Shown one piece after another: positions 25,201 to 36,118 of a DNA stretch of 64,000 bases; position 1 is the stretch's first letter; each line of letters starts with the position of its first letter. Location of the stretch: the NCBI GenBank assembly GCA_021613375.1, contig CM038715.1:43892496-43956495 (forward strand), given 5' to 3'. The stretch comes from Megaleporinus macrocephalus (lineage: Eukaryota; Chordata; Actinopteri; Characiformes; Anostomidae). Made by a program: the position numbers and the translations under genes. Below the pieces are notes generated by a model. The model did not search any database and had not been told where the DNA came from. It saw only the letters and a program-made list of their open reading frames with translations.

Positions 25201-27237
25201 TTTGGTGCTGTATAGAACCATGTACACACACGTTCTCCATTTACCTCCATTAATCTGCTGCTGCACAGTTTGTGTTTCTCTAGTCCCTCATTAGGATGCT
25301 GCCTACAAAGGATGCGGCCTACAGGACACTGCCCACAGGACACTGCCAACAGGACACTGCCCACAGGACACTGCACACAGGACACTGCCCACAGGACACT
25401 GCACACAGGACACTGCCCACAGGACGCTGCCCTAAGGTCACTGCACACAGGACACTGCCCACAGGACGCCGCCCTCAGGACCCTGCCACCCACTGGACAC
25501 TACCCACAGGACACTACCCACAGGACACCGCCCACAGGACACCGCCCACAGGACACCGCCCACAGGACACCGCCCACAGGACACCGCCCACAGGACACTA
25601 CCCACAGGATGCCACATACAGGACATTGCCCACAGGGTCCAGCCCACAGGACACTGCCCACAGGATACCACCCACAGGACGCCACCCACAGGACACTACT
25701 CACAGGACAGGGCGCCGCCCACGGGACTTTGCCCACAGAATGCCAAGAAAGGAAGCTGCCCACAGGACCCTGCCGCCTGGATAGTTTTGGTTGGTGGACG
25801 ATTCTCAATCCAGTCTCAGTCCAGTGTTTAAACACTCCAGCAGCAGCAGTGCTGTGTCTGATTCACTCACACCAGCACAACACACACTAACACACCACCA
25901 CCATGTCAGTGTCACTGCACTGCTGAGAATGACCCACCTCCCTAATAGTATCTGCTCTGTGGTGGTCCTACTGTAGAGTACGACAGCTGACACAAGTGTT
26001 TATAGAGGCTTCTTCCAGTAGACACTATCGTCTATGTGACGCTTGATAATTTTGAGTTAAGTAAAAGTAGCCTTTATAACAGACGCTGATTGTAATAAAC
26101 ATTTATAAACATTTATAAACATTTATAAACATGTATGTAAGGTTATGTCAGCTGTCGTGAGAAGCTTATGTAGGTGTTATATAGCCTTATGACCAGTCGT
26201 CTAGAGTAAAGTGCTAACCCAATCTTTTTACATAGGTTATATTTTAATTTAAGGTGGTATCAGTTTGTATGACTCGTTATAAGGCTGCACGATAGTACTG
26301 GAATCTTATTGGTATCAGTTGATAATCGGAAGTCTGGAAGTTCAGTATATTTACGCCTGTTCATTCTGTAGCTGCTCGCATTCAGTTTAAAGTTCTGATG
26401 CCTAAAAAGTCGAGAATGGACCAGCTCCTCCTGACCTTATGGCAATGGTCAAAAGCCGATCTACACCTCGAGCCCTTCGCGCTTCAAGTACGGCTCGGCT
26501 TGACCCGCCATCACTCAAGACGCTTCTCTGTCCTGGAGCCCAGCTGGTGGAATGAACTTCCACTGGCTGTCCGAACAGTGAACTCTCTCGCGGTCTTCAA
26601 ACTCAGACTGAAGACCACCGTCTCTTTGTGAAGTACTTATAAACACTGATCTACTGAAGCATTGGTAGAAACCATAACTGGACTTGATCTACTAGGAACT
26701 CTGGATAAGTACTGCACTGATACTGTGTGTAGTCTTGTATTTATTCTCTTCTCTGTAGGTGTTCCAGTCTTGCTAGGTGTTGCTCTGTGTCTAATCTTAT
26801 ATCAAGTTGTCTTCTTTCTAGGTATCAGCACTGGCTCTAGTTTATAGCAGTGTTTAAGTTTAAGAGTAGTTTGGACTTGAACCTGTTTGTACTAGATAGA
26901 GATTCATACACTGACCAAACACTAAGCACTTCTGTAAGTCGCTCTGGATAAGAGCGTCTGCTAAATACTCTAAACGTAAATGTATTGCCACTAATAATCT
27001 CTGAAACGTTACGATTTCCACATGTTCATGTATCACCATTGACAGAAATGTACAAGAACATTATCGATCGTCTGCATCGGCCCCCAGCCCCTGAATCAGC
27101 TCACCCCTAGACCAGAGTAAACATCTCAGCCCGGCTGATGGAAGCTTCTATCCCTAACTATGAAGCAAACGAGACTCACCGACCGTGAGGAGAAATACAA
27201 CGAGGCAGTGTCTCTCGTGCTGAGGAGGTAGAAACAT
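16478..27237 (-). CDS. tmem273: tmem273, five-exon single-pass membrane protein gene
   Basis: Rebuilt from splice sites and reading phase: exons 27237-27180, 18565-18512, 16935-16825, 16740-16733 and 16600-16478, together 354 nt and 117 residues plus stop. Phases are consistent throughout (1, 1, 1, 0). The protein has a signal peptide with core CLVVFLLTV (about 1-19), a short Gly/Ser/Asp-rich ectodomain (20-38), a transmembrane helix (about 41-64) and a basic cytoplasmic tail. The segment [10 protein letters not shown] followed by [12 protein letters not shown] closely resembles the transmembrane block of human TMEM273 (C10orf128) as I remember it. Gene order next to C10orf71 agrees. The function is not established; the sequence suggests a small type I membrane protein. 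The introns hold a Tc1 relic, minisatellites and an L2 fragment. The tail after the transmembrane exon is less certain than the rest. Confidence 0.82.
16733..16740 (-). CDS. tmem273: tmem273 exon 4, an 8-nt microexon
   Basis: CTCCTTTCAG|ATGACTCG|GTGAGA: a good pyrimidine tract, then 8 nt encoding (with the preceding G) Asp-Asp-Ser, then a strong donor. It converts phase 1 to phase 0, which is what exon 5 needs. If the donor is skipped the frame reads on to a TAA at 16705-16703, giving a shorter tail (VRRPSTQYT). Confidence 0.62.
16825..16935 (-). CDS. tmem273: tmem273 exon 3 (transmembrane exon)
   Basis: Acceptor GAGCCTCAG|AA, 111 nt, donor CCCTCAG|GTCAGT, phase 1 at both ends. It encodes residues 38-74 including the helix [19 protein letters not shown] and the juxtamembrane KRH. 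It is the most diagnostic exon of the gene. Confidence 0.88.
17085..17775 (+). pseudogene. Decayed Tc1/mariner transposase relic
   Basis: Plus-strand similarity to Tc1-type transposase in broken frames. Recognisable parts are a helix-turn-helix-like start near 17175, the block [16 protein letters not shown] near 17405-17455 (a DDE catalytic block in the family), and a decayed stretch near 17640-17760 resembling the segment before and after the second and third acidic residues. Many stops and frameshifts make it inactive. It lies in intron 2 of tmem273, antisense to the gene. Confidence 0.75.
17794..17869. repeat. (TA)n microsatellite
   Basis: A pure TA run directly joining the Tc1 relic and the 42-bp minisatellite; it probably forms a hairpin. 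Confidence 0.97.
17870..18170. repeat. 42-bp minisatellite (about 7 copies)
   Basis: Tandem units beginning GGTTCTGGACTCTGGGGTGG, 42 bp each. Because 42 is a multiple of three, all frames without an internal stop stay open. The apparent 206-codon minus-strand frame through this array and the TA run is an artefact. Confidence 0.93.
18512..18565 (-). CDS. tmem273: tmem273 exon 2 (ectodomain)
   Basis: Acceptor TTCTTACAG|ACACG, 54 nt, donor AACCAG|GTAAGAG, phase 1 at both ends. It encodes [17 protein letters not shown], and the split codon into exon 3 gives Glu (GAA). The short, polar, Gly/Ser-rich ectodomain fits the family. The acceptor pyrimidine tract is modest. Confidence 0.75.
18600..20019. 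other. Intron 2 of tmem273: dispersed repeat debris
   Basis: Many short matches to a dispersed GGTTCTATATAGAACC / AGAAGAACCCTTTT repeat family, notably 19160-19240 and 19520-19935. No exon was seen. Confidence 0.5.
20020..20102. repeat. Hairpin-forming dispersed repeat, copy A
   Basis: The inverted halves GCACCAACAAGGGTTCTGCT and AGAAGAACCCTTTTGGTGC enclose a short loop. Relatives occur near 25170-25220 (right half), 37051-37110, 46688-46782 and 48890-48965. The family looks MITE-like; its name is not known to me. Confidence 0.7.
20776..20816. repeat. C-rich / CCCCCA tract
   Basis: A low-complexity run of C followed by CCCCCA and CCA repeats. Confidence 0.9.
21010..21163. repeat. Small inverted-repeat element
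   Basis: GGGGGCGGGGC at 21022-21032 is perfectly inverted as GCCCCGCCCCC at 21140-21149, with partly matching flanks outside (TTTTGACAGTTT against AACAGTAAAACA). It is either a small MITE or a structured GC-rich element. Confidence 0.5.
21416..21460. repeat. (TA)n(TG)n microsatellite
   Basis: A short TA run followed by about 15 TG units. Confidence 0.95.
21988..22244. repeat. Two long (TA)n runs with TA-rich spacer
   Basis: TA runs at about 21990-22044 and 22178-22243, joined by degenerate ATATATA sequence. Confidence 0.95.
22250..24280. other. Non-coding intronic stretch
   Basis: Intron of tmem273. AT-rich, with no exon and no recognised element. Confidence 0.45.
24470..24990. repeat. Local duplication and dispersed repeat
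   Basis: A segment beginning GAGGCCAAACAGCAACAAAT at about 24452 recurs diverged at about 24776, including TTCATGGTCAGGGCTGCTCA in both. The stretch 24598-24785 between them is repeated at 27404-27605 (shared AGGAGATCCACCAAGAAAAC), so it belongs to a dispersed family. Confidence 0.7.
25170..25230. repeat. Hairpin-forming dispersed repeat, copy B (right half)
   Basis: Contains GCAACAGAAGAACCCTTTTT and TGTATAGAACCATGTACA, the right half of the family described at 20020-20102. Confidence 0.65.
25305..25765. repeat. 14-bp minisatellite
   Basis: About 33 copies of ACAGGACACTGCCC with substitutions and a few length changes. It is GC-rich. Several long frames on both strands through this array are artefacts. 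Confidence 0.95.
25800..25985. repeat. Dispersed fish repeat fragment
   Basis: Contains CAGCACAACACACACTAACA, ACCACCACCATGTCAGTGTC and TCTGCTCTGTGGTGGTCCT, a signature I associate with an abundant otophysan fish repeat. Family name uncertain. Confidence 0.55.
26369..26990 (+). mobile_element. 3' fragment of an L2-clade LINE
   Basis: Matches the last part of the LINE at 43363-44729, from TGTAGCTGCTCGCATTCAG to the tail. It lacks an internal stretch of about 24 nt present in the other copy. The 3' tail carries the stem-loop CGCTCTGGATAAGAGCG (26940-26956) followed by GTCTGCTAAAT, the tail type known from eel UnaL2 and its relatives. The coding part is broken. It lies in intron 1 of tmem273. 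Confidence 0.85.
27180..27237 (-). CDS. tmem273: tmem273 exon 1 (signal peptide)
   Basis: ATG in good context (GAAGCATGT, A at -3), 19 codons [19 protein letters not shown], then donor GTCG|GTGAGT in phase 1. This fits exon 2, giving Asp at the junction. The longer 189-codon frame on the same strand (27695-27126) is in another phase and has no known domain. Confidence 0.75.
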
Positions 27238-27239
27238 GC

Positions 27240-28215
27240 TTCAGCCTCGACTCTTCTCTTTCTGAGATACCTGGTCTGTGAATGAGTGTCTTCAGAAGTG
27301 GAGCCATTTCCTGTGCTAGCAGCGTACTGGTTTCTTGATAAGATGAAGAGATATCGGTGGCGTGACTTCGTGGCGTAACCCATATAATAAAGCAGAAGCT
27401 GCTCCACGTTCATCACTCGCTCGTTTCTAAACCCACAAAAACAAATGGTTTCATCATGTTTGAGCTGAATGTCTGATGACTTCGCATTGACAGACCTTGA
27501 GTAACCAGTGGACGTTCCAGGAGATCCACCAAGAAAACATCTGAAGGATGTGCTGCAACTGTCACACTGCACGCATGCGACAACTGCCACAGCATTTGTT
27601 TTGAAACTCAAGCCTGTTCTTGTTGGATAGCTGATACGGAATTCTGCCTGTATGTGCTGCTCAGGGTGTGAAGTGGGCATGAGCCGCTTGCACAATGTGC
27701 TAGTGTCAACGTGAGCAGTGCACTAGTGCCAAAAGTTGGATAAACTGGAAGTGTGTTTCTACTGTTGGCCATCAGTTCTAGGTTCTGGACATGGGTGCCT
27801 GATCAAGGTGGTACTTGCAGCATCCTTAGCTTATCATTCCAGGCGAGGGTAACATCACCAAGGTAATGATCTAAATTAGACACATCAGTAAGTGTCTGAT
27901 CACCAGTAAGAACAGCAGATCTGATTAGAACAGATGTAAATAATCAGACATACAATACAAAGTAACATGAATATGTGATTGTGAGAGAAGTAGATCAGAT
28001 CTTGATCCAGTTTGAAGAACAAAGTTAGGTTCCAGATTTCTCCTGGACGCCCCAGACATTGTATGAATGTATTCAGTTCCTTCAGCAGCAAATCTTGATT
28101 TATCTTAATGAAGTACTGAGCAGTTAAAGCAGGTATTAGATCAGAACTGATAATAATACTGGGTTGTTTAGGAGAAGCTTGGAAGGAGTTAAATAAACAC
28201 ACTGACGTATGAAAA
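27240..28215. other. 5' flank of tmem273
   Basis: Contains the dispersed repeat copy at 27404-27605. No clear TATA box or CpG island was seen, so the promoter cannot be placed. The rest is AT-rich and unremarkable. Confidence 0.4.
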
Positions 28216-28219
28216 ACAC

Positions 28220-29585
28220 TACTTACTCTATTAATACTGATTAATATTTAATAATAAAGTGTAAAAGCTCTACTTACTCTATTAATACTGATTAATATTT
28301 AATAATAAAGTGTAAAAGCTCTACTTACTCTATTAATACTGATTAATATTTAATAATAAAGTGTAAAAGCTCTACTTACTCTATTAATACTGATTAATAT
28401 TTAATAATAAAGTGTAAAAGTACTACTTACTCTATTAATACTGATTAATATTTAATAATAAAGTGAAAAAGCTCTACTTACTCTATTAATACTGATTAAT
28501 ATTTAATAATAAAGTGAAAAAGCTCTACTTACTCTATTAATACTGATTAATATTTAATAATAAAGTGTAAAAGCTCTACTTACTCTATTAATACTGATTA
28601 ATATTTAATAATAAAGTGTAAAAGTACTACTTACTCTATTAATACTGATTAATATTTAATAATAAAGTGAAAAAGCTCTACTTACTCTATTAATACTGAT
28701 TAATATTTAATAATAAAGTGAAAAAGCTCTACTTACTCTATTAATACTGATTAATATTTAATAATAAAGTGAAAAAGCTCTACTTACTCTATTAATACTG
28801 ATTAATATTTAATAATAAAGTGTAAAAGCACTACTTACTCTATTAATACTAATTAATATTTAATAATAAAGTGTAAAAGCTCTACTTACTCTATTAATAC
28901 GGATTAATATTTAATAATAAAGTGAAAAAGCTCTACTTACTCTATTAATACTGATTAATATTTAATAATAAAGTGTAAAAGCACTACTTACTCTATTAAT
29001 ACTAATTAATATTTAATAATAAAGTGTAAAAGCACTACTTACTCTATGAATACTGATTAATATTTAATAATAAAGTGTAAAAGCTCTACTTACTCTATTA
29101 ATACTGTTTAATATTTTATATTAATGTGTAAAAGCACTATTTACTCTATTAATACTGATTAATATTTAATAATAAAGTGTAAAAGCTCTACTTACTCTAT
29201 TAATACTGATTAATATTTAATAATAAGTTGTAAAAGCTCTATTTACTCTATTAATACTGATTAATATTTAATAATAAAGTGTAAAGGCACTACTTACTCT
29301 ATTAGTACTGATTAATATTTAATAATAAAGTGTAAAAGCACTATTTACTCTATTAATACTGATTAATATTTAATAATAAAGTGTAAAAGCTCTACTTACT
29401 CTATTAATACTGATTAATATTTAATAATAAAGTGTAAAAGCTCTACTTACTCTATTAATACTGTTTAATATTTAATAATAAAGTGTAAAACCACTACTTA
29501 CTCTATTAATACTGATTAATATTTAATAATAAAGTGTAAAAGCTCTACTTACTCTATTAATAGTGTTTAATATTTAATAATAAAT
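28220..29585. repeat. 51-bp AT-rich minisatellite (about 26 copies)
   Basis: Units contain CTCTACTTACTCTATTAATA, CTGATTAATATTTAATAATA and AAGTGTAAAAG. The 51-bp spacing is regular. Variants alternate (AGCTC, AGTAC, AGCAC; GTGTAA or GTGAAA), and the order of variants repeats locally near 28380-28760. Confidence 0.96.
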
Positions 29586-29589
29586 ATTC

Positions 29590-30165
29590 AAACATAATAA
29601 ATATACATGGGATCCAACTTCACTATTTACACTCGTCTCTCAACACATTCAGATCTAAACCTCTTTATAACTATACAAATATATTCTCAGGTAGGTGTGT
29701 CCAAACTTCTGACTGGTAGTGTGTTTTCACACTTCTGAACAGGTGTGTATTCACTTAGTTTTCAAACAATAAACCACATTAAGGCTGTAACTGTGAGAAT
29801 CAGATCACAAGGCTGTAACTTGCAAAGCGCGAAAACATTCTTATCAGTGCAGGAAGTGCAAACCCTTCACGACCTGGAGATAAAACACGAGTCACATCAG
29901 GTCAATAAGCTGCGTCGCTCAAATACCGATAACTCACTAAACTCAGCTTTAACCTCGTGTCCTCTCAGTTAAGCACAGAACCAGGCTGGTCCAGCCAGGG
30001 AACCAGGCTAGTAAGATCTTTGGAGACAAACAATCCAGCCACCGTGTCCAAATGGGTTAAACATGGGCTGCCAATTGGGCCCCCTTTTAGGCGACTTATT
30101 TGGGGCCCACAATGATTGGTCCATCGGCTCCATATGGGGCCCATGTAAACACTCATCCACTGGCC
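29590..30165. other. Non-coding spacer between two minisatellites
   Basis: No exon or element recognised. Confidence 0.45.
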
Positions 30166-30169
30166 CAAA

Positions 30170-30695
30170 GTTATAACTCAACTGGGGCCCAAAGTTATAT
30201 CCCAACTAGGGTCCAAAGTTATATCCCAACTGGGGCCCAAAGTTATATCCCAACCAGGGTCCAAAGTTATATCCCAACTGGGGCCCAAAGTTATATCCCA
30301 ACCAGGGTCCAAAGTTATATCCCAACTAGGGTCCAAAGTTATATACCAACTAGTGTCCAAAGTTATATACCAACTTGTGTCCAAAGTTATATACCAACTA
30401 GTGTCCAAAGTTATATCCCAACTAGGGTCCAAAGTTATATACCAACTAGTGTCCAAAGTTATATCCCAACTGGTGTCCAAAGTTATATCCCAACTGGGCT
30501 CCAAAGTTATAACCCAACTGGTGTCCAAAGTTATAACCCAACTGGGATCCAAAGTAATAACCCAACTGGGGTCCAAAGTTATATCCCTATGGGGGCCAAA
30601 GTTACAACCCAACTAGGGTTTAAAGTTATAACCCAACTGGGGTCCAAAGCTATTTCCCAACCGGGGTCCAAAGTTATAACCCAACTGGGGATATC
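30170..30695. repeat. 24-bp minisatellite (about 22 copies)
   Basis: Units of CAAAGTTATATCCCAACTGG plus GGTC or AGTGTC-type ends. The unit is eight codons long, so long frames stay open on both strands (199 codons plus, 144 codons minus). These are artefacts. Confidence 0.95.
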
Positions 30696-30965
30696 TTAAA
30701 TGAGCTCATTTCTAAAAGACCCTCTAAACATTCTTTAAACACAACCAGATGTTTATTCTGCTCCAGAAATAATTCCATACTGACTATCCTATAGTTTTAA
30801 TGTTTTCATAATTGAAAACCTGCTGTAGTGCTTATTTTTGTTTCATGTAAATCAGACCTTGACCTGTGCTATTATCAGAAGAGTCCACTTGCATGACCTT
30901 TGGCATTTTGGGCCATGTGATTCACCCTGCCTGCTCTTGGGTGGTCATCATTTTAACTCTAGACT

Positions 30966-32115
30966 CACAATACCTACATTTAGAGTTATACACTCAACCT
31001 AATGAGAAACTGTAACTCAGTTTATATACAATACCTACATTTAGAGTTATACATTCAACCTAATGAGAAACTGTAACTCAGTTTATATACAATACCTACA
31101 TTTAGAGTTATACATTCAACCTAATGAGAAACTGTAACTCAGTTTATATACAGTACCTACATTTAGAGTTATACATTCAACCTAATGAGAAACTGTAACT
31201 CAGTTTATATACAATACCTACATTTAGAGTTATACACTCAACCTAATGAGAAACTGTACCTCAGTTTATATACAATACCTACATTTAGAGTTATACATTC
31301 AACCTAATGAGAAACTGTAACTCAGTTTATATACAATACCTACATTTAGAGTTATACATTCAACCTAATGAGAAACTGTAACTCAGTTTATATACAATAC
31401 CTACATTTAGAGTTATACACTCAACCTAATGAGAAACTGTACCTCAGTTTATATACAATACCTACATTTAGAGTTATACATTCAACCTAATGAGAAACTG
31501 TAACTCAGTTTATATACAATACCTACATTTAGAGTTATACATTCAACCTAATGAGAAACTGTAACTCAGTTTATATACAATACCTACATTTAGAGTTATA
31601 CATTCAACCTAATGAGAAACTGTAACTCAGTTTATATACAATACCTACATTTAGAGTTATACACTCAACCTAATGAGAAACTGTAACTCAGTTTATATAC
31701 AATACCTACATTTAGAGTTATACATTCAACCTAATGAGAAACTGTAACTCAGTTTATATACAACACCTACATTTAGAGTTATACATTCAACCTAATGAGA
31801 AACTGTAACTCAGTTTATATACAATACCTACATTTAGAGTTATACACTCAACCTAATGAGAAACTGTAACTCAGTTTATATACAATACCTACATTTAGAG
31901 TTATACATTCAACCTAATGAGAAACTGTAACTCAGTATATATACAATACCTACATTTAGAGTTATACATTCAACCTAATGAGAAACTGTAACTCAGTTTA
32001 TATACAATACCTACATTTAGAGTTATACATTCAACCTAATGAGAAACTGTAACTCAGTTTATATACAATACCTACATTTAGAGTTATACATTCAACCTAA
32101 TGAGAGACTGTAACT
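30966..32115. repeat. 61-bp minisatellite (about 19 copies)
   Basis: Very uniform units containing ACAATACCTACATTTAGAGT, TATACATTCAACCTAATGAG and AAACTGTAACTCAGTTTATAT. A CATTCA/CACTCA variant recurs every third to fifth unit, suggesting recent block amplification. Confidence 0.96.
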
Positions 32116-32339
32116 GTAGTCCATGATTAATGTCCAGATGTTTAGTTGATTATAATTATAGTTGATCTCTATGGGATTCCTAGTTGTTTGCAGCATATAT
32201 AGGAACCTGTAGTGAGACAGTATGTTGCCTCGGTGTATCAATAGTTAAACAGATTTAGCTTGTTGTTCTAATCATCAGCAGTATCTGGTAATATTATTTA
32301 TTTAACTTGAGTCGATAAGATGTTATTAACTGAGCTGCT

Positions 32340-33000
32340 AACGTTGTTAATTATAAAGGCCAAGGTTCGGACAATGGTACGGCTTTGTATCCCAGCTGCC
32401 TTGCATACTTTGGCCATTCCACAAAGCCCCGCGGCGGTGATGCCAGCGGCTGCAGCCGTGCCGGGTTTAAAATAGTCTGGCTACTGGAGGGGCGACCGAT
32501 AAAGGAAGGCAAAGTGGCATTAGCTCATGTTTGGGAGCTGTTAGCACCGATTAGAGCTGTCAGGCTACATGGTGTTTTGGTATTGATGACAAATAATATC
32601 AGAAGCAGCTGCTATTCTGCATAGAAACAGCGCGTCATAAACAATAATTAACTGCACGGCGTCGTAATTCACTGCAGCGCTTATATAATCCGGCGATTCT
32701 GGCTAGAAATGCCGGCCGTGGGTTTTCTGAGGTCACATGTTTCAGGACCTAAAAGTGTGGATATCTGTTTAGTTTGTCCAGCAGTGATCCCGTGTCATTC
32801 AGTATCCCGTGTCTTTCGGTCTTACATAAACACACCGCCCGCCAGCTGCACTTGTGGAGTTCTAAGAATCGCTGTGGTGCGCTGCCAGTTCTGAGCCACA
32901 TGTCGCAGCGTCTGGAGGTTCAGCTGCCATCTAAATCTAACTCACCCTCGGTTTACCCAGCGCCCCGCTCAGCCGGTTAGCACGCGCGTCCGCAGGTATC
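32340..33000. promoter_or_regulatory. Candidate conserved non-coding element
   Basis: A repeat-free stretch of balanced composition inside a repeat-rich interval. It has TGATGACAAATAAT, CAGCAGCTGCTATT-like E-box sequence and TTAGCACCGATTAGAG. It has no credible exon. Its texture resembles vertebrate developmental enhancers, but conservation cannot be tested here. Confidence 0.3.
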
Positions 33001-33496
33001 AGGTATTGGTCAATCGAAAGCTGGTAGAATAACCGTGTCACAAGATTTGGTTTGTTTACATCTACGTCCACTGCAGCAGGGCACATGCTGGAGCTCTGAT
33101 TTCTGTTTGTATTGCAGTTGGCTGTGATTAATCTGTCTGCCTGTCAAAGCTGGAGGAAGAAAACACAAGAGGGTATTTTGGTTCAACGTGATGTCGAGAG
33201 TTTTCTATGTTGGAAGTTCGTTTGAGACCACAGGGACCTGAAAATAGAACAGAGTGACTGAATGAGGTCTTCGGCCTGTTAGACCTTCAAACTGCTCCAG
33301 TGCTTCTAGAAGCTGCCACTGTTGTTGATATTTCAGTCTAATCTAGAACTTCTAATGGCATGTAGCGTTTTTTACTAGGGATGGTAGAAATCCAGTACCG
33401 GGTGCCATTACTGGGTTGATCAATTACTAGATAGGCTACTGCAGTGGAGGACCATGACTGTTAGAGCCAGGCCTTTAATATATATATATATATATA

Positions 33497-36118
33497 CCAC
33501 TACACCACCCAACTAACCACTACACCACCCAACTGACCACTACACCACCCTACTGACCACTACACCACCCTACTGACCACTACACCACCATACTGACCAC
33601 TACACCACCCTACTGACCACTACACCACCCAACTAACCACTACACCACCCAACTGACCACTACACCACCCTACTGACCACTACACCACCGTACTAACCAC
33701 TACACCACCATACTGAACACTACACCACCATACTAACCACTACACCACCATACTAACCACTACACCACCCAACTAACCACTACACCACCCAACTGACCAC
33801 CACACCACCCAACTGACCACTACACCACCCTACTGACCACTACACCACCGTACTAACCACTACACCACCATACTAACCACTACACCACCCTACTGACCAC
33901 TACACCACCGTACTAACCACTACACCACCGTACTAACCACTACACCACCGTACTAACCACTACACCACCATACTGACCACTACACCACCCAACTAACCAC
34001 TACACCACCCAACTGACCACTACACCACCCTACTGACCACTACACCACCGTACTAACCACTACACCACCATACTAACCACTACACCACCCTACTGACCAC
34101 TACACCACCGTACTAACCACTACACCACCGTACTAACCACTACACCACCATACTGACCACTACACCACCATACTAACCACTACACCAGTGTACTAACCAC
34201 TACACCACCATACTGACCACTACACCACCCTACTGACCACTACACCACCGTACTAACCACTACACCACCATACTGACCACTACACCACCATACTAACCAA
34301 TACACCACCATACTGACCACTACACCACCATACTAACCACTACACCACCATACTGACCACTACACCACCATACTGACCACTACACCACCATACTAACCAC
34401 TACACCAGTGTACTAACCACTACACCACCATACTGACCACTACACCACCCTACTGACCACTACACCACCGTACTAACCACTACACCACCATACTGACCAC
34501 TACACCACCATACTAACCAATACACCACCATACTGACCACTACACCACCATACTGACACTACACCACCGTACTAATCACTACACCACCATACTAACCACT
34601 ACACCACCCTACTGACCACTACACCACCATACAAACCACTACACCACCATACTGACCACTACACCACCATACTAACCACTACACCACCATACTAACCACT
34701 ACACCACCATACTGACCACTACACCACCGTACTAACCACTACACCACCATACTGACCACTACACCACCATACTAACCACTACACCAGTGTACTAACCACT
34801 ACACCACCATACTGACCACTACACCACCCTACTGACCACTACACCACCGTACTAACCACTACACCACCATACTGACCACTACACCACCATACTAACCAAT
34901 ACACCACCATACTGACCACTACACCACCATACTAACCACTACACCACCATACTGACCACTACACCACCATACTGACCACTACACCACCAAACTAACCACT
35001 ACACCACCGTACTAACCACTACACCACCATACTAACCACTACACCACCGTACTAACCACTACACCACCGTACTAACCACTACACCACCATACTAACCACT
35101 ACACCACCATACTAACCACTACACCACCGTACTAACCACTACACCACCATACTAACCACTACACCACCGTACTAACCACTACACCACCATACTAACCACT
35201 ACACCACCGTACTGACCACTACACCACCATACTGACCACTACACCACCATACTGACCACTACACCAGTGTACTAACCACTACACCACCATACTGACCACT
35301 ACACCACCATACTAACCACTACACCAGTGTACTAACCACTACACCACCCTACTGACCACTACACCACCGTACTAACCACTACACCACCGTACTAACCACT
35401 ACACCACCATACTGACCACTACACCACCATACTAACCACTACACCAGTGTACTAACCACTACACCACCATACTGACCACTACACCACCCTACTGACCACT
35501 ACACCACCATACTCACCACTACACCACCGTACTGACCACTACACCACCATACAAACCACTACACCACCATACTAACCACTACACCACCATACTAACCACT
35601 ACACCACCGTACTAACCACTACACCACCATACTAACCACTACACCACCATACTGACCACTACACCACCATACTAACCACTACACCACCATACTAACCACT
35701 ACACCACCATACTAACCACTACACCACCGTACTGACCACTACACCACCATACAAACCACTACACCACCATACTAACCACTACACCACCATACTAACCACT
35801 ACACCACCGTACTGACCACTACACCACCATACAAACCACTACACCACCATACTAACCACTACACCACCATACTGACCACTACACCACCGTACTGACCACT
35901 ACATCACCATACTGACCACTACACCACCATACTGACCACTACACCATCATACTGACCACTACACCATCATACTGACCACTACACCACCCTACTGACCACT
36001 ACACCACCGTCCTAACCACTACACCACCGTCCTAACCACTACACCACCATACTAACCACTACACCACCATACTAACCACTACACCACCATACTAACCACT
36101 ACACCACCGCACTAACCA
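33497..36118 (-). repeat. 20-bp minisatellite, block 4, inverted (about 131 copies)
   Basis: The same monomer as at 1563-13747 but on the opposite strand (plus strand reads ACCACTACACCACC). The register is exact except for one 1-nt deletion near 34556. A local higher-order repeat of 220 bp (11 monomers), marked by CACCAGTGTACTAACC, is seen at 34183 and 34403, and the marker recurs at 34783. The left flank is a short TA run. Confidence 0.97.

Noticed and set aside
25119..25890. Cys/Trp- or His/Thr-rich frames across 25.1-25.9 kb
   Set aside because: They are products of the 14-bp minisatellite.
30100..30699. Overlapping long frames on both strands (199 and 144 codons)
   Set aside because: Both come from the 24-bp minisatellite, which is open in several frames on both strands.
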